From Acidobacteriota bacterium (GTDB taxonomy: Bacteria > Acidobacteriota > Terriglobia > Acidiferrales > UBA7541), in NCBI GenBank assembly GCA_021788095.1, contig JAJYLB010000012.1, positions 1 through 64,000 of the forward strand: a stretch of DNA of 64,000 nucleotides, read 5' to 3'. The position numbers and the translations under genes were made by a program. Of the stretch, positions 58,365-64,000 are shown piece after piece (the stretch's first letter is position 1; each line of letters opens with the position of its first letter). The notes below the pieces were generated by a model. That model made no database searches and was not told the origin of the DNA. It saw nothing but the letters and a program-made list of their open reading frames with translations.

Positions 58365-59317
58365 ATCCCACTCTGCTCAAGATCGTCGTGATCCTCGTTA
58401 TTCTGCTGGTCGTCTTGAACGTCTCCGCGCTCCTCATCTGGCTCGAACGGCGCCTGCTGGCCCTCTGGCAGGATCGCTACGGCCCGAACCGCGTCGGTCC
58501 GTTCGGCCTGCTGCAGGTGGTGGCCGACATGATCAAGATCTTCTTCAAGGAAGACTGGATACCCCCGTTTGCCGACAAGTGGGTGTTCGTCTTCGCCCCC
58601 GCGATCATCATGATCACGGTGCTGCTCACCTTTGCCGTTATTCCCTTCACCCCGCTCTTCCAGATCACCGAAACCAATATCGCCCTGCTGTTTTTCCTGG
58701 GTATGAGTTCCCTCGGCGTCTACAGCATCGTCCTCGCGGCTTGGGCTTCCAACAACAAGTACTCCTTGCTCGGCGGGATGCGCGCCGCCTCCCAGATGCT
58801 CAGCTACGAGGTCTTCATGGGCCTCTCGATGATGGGCACGGTCATGCTGGCCGGCTCGTTCAGCCTGCGCAGGATCGTCGAGGCGCAGCAACACATCTGG
58901 TTCGTCATTCCGCAGTTCCTCGGTTTCGTGTTGTTCCTGATCGCCGGCATCGCCGAAACCCGCCGCCTCCCCTTCGATCTCCCCGAAGCGGAGAGCGAGT
59001 TGGTGGCCGGATTCCATTCCGAGTATTCGGGAATGAAGTTCGGCATGTTTTTCGTCGGCGAATACCTCGGCGTGGTCCTGATTTCGGCGCTGATATCGGT
59101 CCTCTTTTTCGGCGGCTGGCTTGGACCCGTGCTGCCGCCGGTGGTTTGGATCGTGCTGAAAACGCTGTTCTTCATCTGTTTCTTCATTCTCTTGCGGGCG
59201 GCGATGCCGCGGCCGCGGTTCGACCAGTTGATGTCCTGGGGCTGGAAGTGGCTGTTGCCGCTCAGCCTGGCAAACCTGGCGATCACCGGCGCGGTCGTCC
59301 TGGCCAGGGGAAGGTAG
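58361..59317 (+). CDS. nuoH: NADH-quinone oxidoreductase subunit H
   Basis: 318 aa, eight TM helices. Family blocks: [41 protein letters not shown] near the quinone entrance, [67 protein letters not shown]. The Glu/Asp residues of [11 protein letters not shown] belong to the E-channel linking quinone chemistry to proton pumping. Starts inside the nuoG stop. Confidence 0.97.
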   Translation: MNPTLLKIVVILVILLVVLNVSALLIWLERRLLALWQDRYGPNRVGPFGLLQVVADMIKIFFKEDWIPPFADKWVFVFAPAIIMITVLLTFAVIPFTPLFQITETNIALLFFLGMSSLGVYSIVLAAWASNNKYSLLGGMRAASQMLSYEVFMGLSMMGTVMLAGSFSLRRIVEAQQHIWFVIPQFLGFVLFLIAGIAETRRLPFDLPEAESELVAGFHSEYSGMKFGMFFVGEYLGVVLISALISVLFFGGWLGPVLPPVVWIVLKTLFFICFFILLRAAMPRPRFDQLMSWGWKWLLPLSLANLAITGAVVLARGR

Positions 59318-59323
59318 CGAGCG

Positions 59324-59839
59324 ATGTGGAGCATTATTCGGTCCTTGTGGCTGGTTCTGCTGCACATGTTCTGGCCGCGCTTTACCGTCCAGTATCCGGA
59401 CCAGAAACCCTACCTCGCCCCGCGCTATCGCGGCCGGATCATCCTCTCCCGCGACCCGGATGGCGAGGAGCGATGCGTCGCCTGCTACCTCTGCGCGGTC
59501 GCCTGTCCGGTGGACTGCATCTCCCTCCAGGCCACCGAGGATCCGCACGGCCGCCGCTATCCCGAATGGTTCCGGATCAATTTCTCCCGCTGCATCTTCT
59601 GCGGGCTGTGCGAAGAGGCCTGCCCCACCTACGCCATCCAGCTCACCCCCGATATCGAGCTGGGCGAGTACAACCGCCAGAACCTCGTCTATGAGAAGGA
59701 GAACCTGTTGATCGGCGGCACGGGGAAATATCCCGGATACAATTTCTGGCGCGTTGCGGGAGTCCAGATCGAGGACAAAGACAAGGGCCAGTCGGAACGC
59801 GAAGCGCCTCCGGCCGATCTGCGCACCTTGCTGCCCTGA
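59324..59839 (+). CDS. nuoI: NADH-quinone oxidoreductase subunit I (clusters N6a/N6b)
   Basis: 171 aa. Two 4Fe-4S ferredoxin motifs: C51[11 protein letters not shown] (Cys51, 54, 57, 61) and C90[11 protein letters not shown] (Cys90, 93, 96, 100). N-terminal membrane-associated helix [20 protein letters not shown] as usual for bacterial NuoI. Carries electrons from NuoG to NuoB. Six nt after nuoH. The last about 25 residues are charged and probably flexible. Confidence 0.97.
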   Translation: MWSIIRSLWLVLLHMFWPRFTVQYPDQKPYLAPRYRGRIILSRDPDGEERCVACYLCAVACPVDCISLQATEDPHGRRYPEWFRINFSRCIFCGLCEEACPTYAIQLTPDIELGEYNRQNLVYEKENLLIGGTGKYPGYNFWRVAGVQIEDKDKGQSEREAPPADLRTLLP

Positions 59840-59848
59840 GGAAACGAA

Positions 59849-60436
59849 ATGGCATCGCTCTTCTACATCGCGGCGATCGTGGCGGTCTTGGCGACCATCT
59901 TGATGCTCACCCGCCTCAATCCCGTCCACGCCCTGCTCTATCTCACCGTTTCCCTGCTGGCCGTCGCGGTCGTTTTCTTCACGCTGGGCGCGCCCTTCAT
60001 GGCCGCGCTCGAAGTGATCGTCTATGCCGGGGCCATTATGGTCTTGTTCGTCTTCGTGGTGATGCTGCTCAACCTGGGCAAGCACACCGTCGATGCCGAG
60101 CGCCCTTTGGCGCGGCCCGAGGCGTTCACCGGGCCGGGGATTTTGGCCGCCATCCTGCTCTTCGAGGTCGTGTTCGTGCTCGCGCGCGCCCAGTCGCGCA
60201 CGTTCGTCCTCGCGCAGGTGGGGCCGAGGGAAGTGGGTTTGTCGCTCTATGGGCCGTATCTGTTGGGAGTCGAATTGGCTTCTATCTTGCTCCTAGGCGC
60301 CCTGGTCGGCGCCTATCACGTGGGCTCGCGTCGAGCCCAAGGGAGGACCGGTGTCGTCCGTTCCGATCGAGTACGGGTTGCTGCTGGCGGGGATCTTGTT
60401 CGCGCTGGGGATGATCGGTCTTCTGGCCCGGCGTAA
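59849..60436 (+). CDS. nuoJ: NADH-quinone oxidoreductase subunit J
   Basis: 195 aa, five TM helices. Signature [55 protein letters not shown], including the pi-bulge Gly region of TM3. GAGGAAA just before the ATG. The frame continues 86 nt into nuoK, giving an Arg/Gly-rich C-terminal tail (about residues 163-195) that has the look of out-of-frame coding DNA, after the normal end near GAYHVGSRR. Confidence 0.95.
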   Translation: MASLFYIAAIVAVLATILMLTRLNPVHALLYLTVSLLAVAVVFFTLGAPFMAALEVIVYAGAIMVLFVFVVMLLNLGKHTVDAERPLARPEAFTGPGILAAILLFEVVFVLARAQSRTFVLAQVGPREVGLSLYGPYLLGVELASILLLGALVGAYHVGSRRAQGRTGVVRSDRVRVAAGGDLVRAGDDRSSGPA

Positions 60437-60659
60437 CCTGCTCTTCATCCTGATGTCCATTGAAGTGATGCTGAACGCGGCGGGCCTGGCGTTCGTCTCG
60501 GCGGGGGCGCGCTGGGGCCAAGCCGACGGCCAGGTGATGTTCCTGTTCATCCTGGCCGTTGCGGCGGCCGAAGTCGCGGTGGGTTTGGCGCTGCTCCTGC
60601 GCCTCTATCACCGCTTCCAATCGCTCGATACCGATTCCGCCAGTGAGATGAGAGGCTGA
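60351..60659 (+). CDS. nuoK: NADH-quinone oxidoreductase subunit K
   Basis: 102 aa from GTG 60351, with GGGAGG four nt upstream. Three TM helices with the two conserved Glu: [19 protein letters not shown] and [19 protein letters not shown], both needed for proton translocation. Starts inside nuoJ (86-nt overlap). Stop overlaps the nuoL start by one base. Confidence 0.96.
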   Translation: MSSVPIEYGLLLAGILFALGMIGLLARRNLLFILMSIEVMLNAAGLAFVSAGARWGQADGQVMFLFILAVAAAEVAVGLALLLRLYHRFQSLDTDSASEMRG

Positions 60660-62551
60660 TGTTCCACCTGCTCTGGTTGGTTCCCGCGTTTCCGGTGGTG
60701 AGCGCGGCCCTGCTGATGCTCTTCGGGCGGCGCCTGGGCGACCGCATGGCCGCTTTCCTCGGCTGCGGCTCGATCGGTCTGTCGGCCGTCGTCTCCATCC
60801 TTATTGCTTGGCGGTTCCTCGCCGCGCCGCCGCCCGGCGCGGCGCTCACCGAGCATCTGTGGACGTGGATGAGCGTCGCCGGCTTCTCACCCGGCATCTC
60901 CCTCTATCTCGATGCCCTTTCGCTCATCTTCATGCTGGTCGTGGCGTTTGTCAGCTTCTTCATCCACGTCTACTCGGTCGAGTACATGCGCGGCGACGAA
61001 GGATTCAGCCGGTTCTTTGCCTACATGAATCTGTTCGTCGCCTCGATGATGCTGCTGGTGCTGGGCGATAACCTGCTCCTGCTCTACCTCGGCTGGGAAG
61101 GTGTCGGGCTCTGCAGCTATCTGCTCATCGGTTTCTGGTACACCGATCCGAAAAACGGTCTCGCCGCCCAGAAAGCCTTCATCGTCACTCGCGTGGGCGA
61201 CACGGCGATGGCCCTCGGCCTCTTCCTCCTCTACCAGCAACTCGGCACGCTCACCATTCAGCCGCTGATGCACGCCGCCCAACTCGCCTGGCCGCACGGC
61301 TCGGTCTACGCCACTGCTGCCGGATTGCTCCTGCTCGGCGGCGCGTGCGGCAAATCCGCGCAGTTGCCCTTGCAGACCTGGCTGCCCGACGCCATGGCCG
61401 GCCCCACCCCCACCAGCGCCCTGATCCATGCCGCCACCATGGTCACCGCGGGCGTCTACCTGATCGCGCGGACCCACGTGCTCTTTGCCCTCGCGCCCAC
61501 CGCCCAGTTCGCCGTCGCGGTCGTGGGCGCCGCCACGCTCATCGCCGCCGGCTTCGCCGCCCTCACCCAGGACGATATCAAGCGCATCCTCGCCTACAGC
61601 ACCGTCAGCCAGATTGGCTACATGTTCCTGGGGCTCGGCGTGGGCGCGTGGACGGCCGCGATATTCCACTTCATGACCCACGCCTTCTTCAAGGCCCTGC
61701 TCTTCCTCGCGTCGGGGATGGTAATCACCTCGATGCATCACGAGCAGAACATCTTCAAGATGGGCGGACTGCGCAAGCATCTCCGGCTGGCCTATTGGGC
61801 GTTCGTCATCGGCGGCTGCTCGCTCGCCGGACTCCCGCTCGTCACCGCCGGCTTCTACAGCAAGGGCCTGATCCTGTGGGGAACGCTTAGCTCGCCCGTC
61901 GGCAGCACGACGCTCTGGATTTTCGGCACGATCGGCGTGTTCATGACCTCGCTCTACACCTTCCGGCTCATCTTCATCACCTTCCATGGCGAGTGCCATC
62001 ACCCGCCCTCGCACAAAACCGGCTGGCTGATGGGCGTGCCGGTGATCGTTCTCTCGGTCCTCTCGATCGTCGGTGGGTTCGTCGAGTTGCCTGCCTATCT
62101 GGGCAACCATCCCTGGTTCACCAACTTCCTCCAGTCGGCGCTCCCCGCCACCGTCGAGGGACCCCATCCCGCCCTCGGCGAGTTGGGGTCGGAAGCCCTG
62201 GTGGTGCTCACGTTCTTCGTCGGGCTCTGGGCCGCCTGGTTTTTCTTCCTGAAGCGGCGCGATCTGGCCACGGCGCTTTCCGCCAAGGGCCTCGGCCGCG
62301 CGCTCCATCACTGGTGGTACACCGATTGGGGCATGGACTGGCTTTACGACCGGCTGTTCGTTCGTCCCGTGGGCTGGTTCAGCAACACCAATAAGACCGA
62401 CGCCGTGGATCTGATCTACACCGGCGCCGCCGCTGCGACGCGCACCGGCTGGCGTGCGCTGAGCCTGACCGAAACCGGCCGCGTCCGCTGGTACGCCACC
62501 GCGCTCGTCCTTGGCGCGGTGATCTTCATCTTCCTTGGGGCCCTGCTATGA
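60659..62551 (+). CDS. nuoL: NADH-quinone oxidoreductase subunit L
   Basis: 630 aa, Mrp-antiporter-like subunit with about 15-16 TM helices and the lateral helix at the C-terminus. Key blocks: LLLLYLGWEGVGLCSYLLIGFWY (conserved Glu), KSAQLPLQTWLPDAMAGPTPTSALIHAATMVTAGVYLIAR, ILAYSTVSQIGYMFLGLGVGAW, THAFFKALLFLASGMVITSMHHEQNIFKMGGL. Lys in GKSAQ and KALLF is part of the proton path. Most distal pump of the membrane arm. Stop overlaps nuoM start. Confidence 0.97.
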   Translation: MFHLLWLVPAFPVVSAALLMLFGRRLGDRMAAFLGCGSIGLSAVVSILIAWRFLAAPPPGAALTEHLWTWMSVAGFSPGISLYLDALSLIFMLVVAFVSFFIHVYSVEYMRGDEGFSRFFAYMNLFVASMMLLVLGDNLLLLYLGWEGVGLCSYLLIGFWYTDPKNGLAAQKAFIVTRVGDTAMALGLFLLYQQLGTLTIQPLMHAAQLAWPHGSVYATAAGLLLLGGACGKSAQLPLQTWLPDAMAGPTPTSALIHAATMVTAGVYLIARTHVLFALAPTAQFAVAVVGAATLIAAGFAALTQDDIKRILAYSTVSQIGYMFLGLGVGAWTAAIFHFMTHAFFKALLFLASGMVITSMHHEQNIFKMGGLRKHLRLAYWAFVIGGCSLAGLPLVTAGFYSKGLILWGTLSSPVGSTTLWIFGTIGVFMTSLYTFRLIFITFHGECHHPPSHKTGWLMGVPVIVLSVLSIVGGFVELPAYLGNHPWFTNFLQSALPATVEGPHPALGELGSEALVVLTFFVGLWAAWFFFLKRRDLATALSAKGLGRALHHWWYTDWGMDWLYDRLFVRPVGWFSNTNKTDAVDLIYTGAAAATRTGWRALSLTETGRVRWYATALVLGAVIFIFLGALL

Positions 62552-64000
62552 GCCTCGTTTGGCTGATCGTCATTCCCCTTGCCGCCGGCGTAATCGCCGG
62601 GCTGGTGGCGCGCCGCAGCGCGCTCGCGGCGCGCTGGCTTTCGCTCCTGGCCATGATCGCCGGCTTCATCCTCTCGGTGCGGATGTGGCTCGAGTACTAC
62701 CCGCACATCTCGCTTCTGTCGCAGCAGAAATGGATTGCCGAGATCGACGTGCCCTGGATCGCCGGCTTCGGCATCCATTTCCATCTGGCGATGGACGGCC
62801 TCAGCCTGCTGCTCGTCACGCTCACGTTTCTCCTGGGCATTGTGAGCGTGATGATCTCCTGGCGCGAGATCCGCGACGGCATCGGCTTCTTCCACTTCAA
62901 TCTGCTCTGGGTGATTGCGGGCATCGTGGCCGTGTTCCTCGCGATCGATCTGTTCCTTTTCTATTTCGCCTGGGAACTGATGCTGATCCCGATGTATTTC
63001 CTGATTGCCATCTGGGGTCACGAGCGCCGCGTCTACGCCGCGGTGAAGTTTTTCCTGTTCACCCAATTGAGCGGTCTGCTCATGCTGGTGGCGATTCTGA
63101 CCCTCTATTTCGCGCATCACGCCGCGACGGGCGTCTATACCTTCGACTATCCCGCGCTTATCGGCACGCCGCTTGCCCCGCACGTGGCGCTGCTCGTCAT
63201 GCTCGGCTTCTTCGCCGCCTTCGCGGTCAAGCTGCCGATGTTCCCGCTCCACACCTGGCTGCCCGACGCGCACACCGAAGCCCCTACCGCTGGCAGCGTG
63301 GTCCTGGCCGGCTTGCTCTTGAAAACCGGGGCCTACGGCCTGCTGCGTTTCGTCCTGCCGCTCTTCCCCGACGCCGCGCACCGTTTCGCGCCTGTCGCCA
63401 CCGGCTTGGCCATCGCCGGCATTCTCTACGGCGCGCTGCTCGCCTACGGTCAAACCGATCTCAAGCGCCTCGTGGCGTACACCAGCGTCAGCCACCTCGG
63501 CTTCGTTCTCCTGGGGATTTTCATTGGCACGCCGCTCGCCATCGCCGGCGCCTTCGTCACCATCATCGCCCACGGTATCAGCACGGGCACGATGTTCATG
63601 ATGGTAGGGATGGTGCAGGAGCGGACCCATACCCGGGATATGGATCGTCTCGGCGGGCTCTGGCAAACCGTGCCTAAGCTCAGCGGCGCCGGCCTCTTTT
63701 TCGTTCTCGCGTCGATCGGGCTGCCCGGCCTGGGCGATTTCGTGGGCGAATTTCTCGTCTTGTTGGGCACCTATCGCGTGAATCCGCGGCTCGCGGCGCT
63801 CGCTACGATTGGCGTTCTCTGCTCAACCTTCTACGGCTTGAAATTCGTTGCGCGCGCCTTCCACGGCACGAACCGGAACAACTGGAAGCTGCCCGACCTC
63901 TCCGCTCGCGAAATCGCGATTGTTGGCTCGATGATGGTGATTCTGCTTTGGATCGGCCTCTATCCGCAGCCGATTCTGAATACGTTCGCTCCCGCCGCCC
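62548..64000 (+). CDS. nuoM: NADH-quinone oxidoreductase subunit M (runs off the window)
   Basis: Starts ATG 62548 inside the nuoL stop and stays open to the window end: 484 codons, so perhaps 10-40 residues are missing. Blocks: FHLAMDGLSLLLVTLTFLLGI, DLFLFYFAWELMLIPMYFLIAIWG (conserved Glu), FAVKLPMFPLHTWLPDAHTEAPTAGSVVLAGLLLKTGAYGLLRFVLP, DLKRLVAYTSVSHLGFVLLGIF, and GLPGLGDFVGEFLVLLG. Second Mrp-antiporter-like pump of complex I. nuoN is expected just beyond the window. Confidence 0.95.
   Translation, partial: MSLVWLIVIPLAAGVIAGLVARRSALAARWLSLLAMIAGFILSVRMWLEYYPHISLLSQQKWIAEIDVPWIAGFGIHFHLAMDGLSLLLVTLTFLLGIVSVMISWREIRDGIGFFHFNLLWVIAGIVAVFLAIDLFLFYFAWELMLIPMYFLIAIWGHERRVYAAVKFFLFTQLSGLLMLVAILTLYFAHHAATGVYTFDYPALIGTPLAPHVALLVMLGFFAAFAVKLPMFPLHTWLPDAHTEAPTAGSVVLAGLLLKTGAYGLLRFVLPLFPDAAHRFAPVATGLAIAGILYGALLAYGQTDLKRLVAYTSVSHLGFVLLGIFIGTPLAIAGAFVTIIAHGISTGTMFMMVGMVQERTHTRDMDRLGGLWQTVPKLSGAGLFFVLASIGLPGLGDFVGEFLVLLGTYRVNPRLAALATIGVLCSTFYGLKFVARAFHGTNRNNWKLPDLSAREIAIVGSMMVILLWIGLYPQPILNTFAPAA

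Overview
This 64 kb window is high-GC DNA packed with ordinary bacterial genes. The gene content suggests a Gram-negative, aerobically respiring soil-type bacterium: a TolC-type outer-membrane factor, many Sec signal peptides, a DUF4382 lipoprotein, fused NuoCD, and intergenic DNA full of short palindromic repeats built on GGGGCTTCAGCCCC. An acidobacterium (Solibacter/Bryobacter-like) is my best guess. That is inference from gene style, since no rRNA or other marker is present. I see no tRNA, rRNA, CRISPR array, transposase or phage genes.

Layout. 0-10 kb: mostly exported proteins (DsbA-like oxidoreductase, Sel1 protein, Cys-rich protein, S55-type serine peptidase, beta-propeller protein), then a STAS anti-sigma antagonist and a GT2 glycosyltransferase. 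10.3-11.0 kb: a peroxiredoxin whose peroxidatic Cys codon is an in-frame TGA followed by a hairpin that fits a bacterial SECIS element, so a probable selenoprotein. 11.1-15.7 kb: biotin genes bioB-bioF and bioD-bioA, all on the minus strand. 15.9-19.0 kb: a holin-like membrane protein, MscL with a zinc-ribbon tail, a small Cys-containing membrane protein, and a znuC/znuB-type ABC pair. 19.2-26.7 kb: a TetR-controlled efflux operon (TetR, TolC-type OMF, HlyD adaptor, two ABC ATPases, two ABC-2 permeases), equivalent to ybhGFSR with the ATPases unfused. 27-33 kb: PadR regulator, C-terminally truncated hydrolase, VC0807-like protein, Lys-rich secreted peptide, MetX-like hydrolase, DUF4382 lipoprotein. 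33.4-46.2 kb: a potassium locus with kdpFABC, a small extra membrane ORF in front of kdpF, a KdpD split into a sensor/USP protein and a separate histidine kinase, KdpE, and an APC-USP permease lying between the two KdpD parts. A NosD-like beta-helix protein sits inside the locus. 46.3-50.3 kb: AhpD-like protein, DUF488 protein, S9 peptidase. 50.8-64 kb: complex I operon nuoA-B-CD-E-F-G-H-I-J-K-L-M, with nuoM running off the window.

The most notable items are the candidate selenocysteine peroxiredoxin and its SECIS; four 11-bp direct repeats upstream of kdp that look like a KdpE operator; a conserved-looking small ORF overlapping kdpF; an S55 peptidase whose two halves appear in permuted order; and a family of about 125-140 bp nonautonomous elements that share two hairpins but carry different terminal inverted repeats, several of which supply the stop codon of the adjoining gene.
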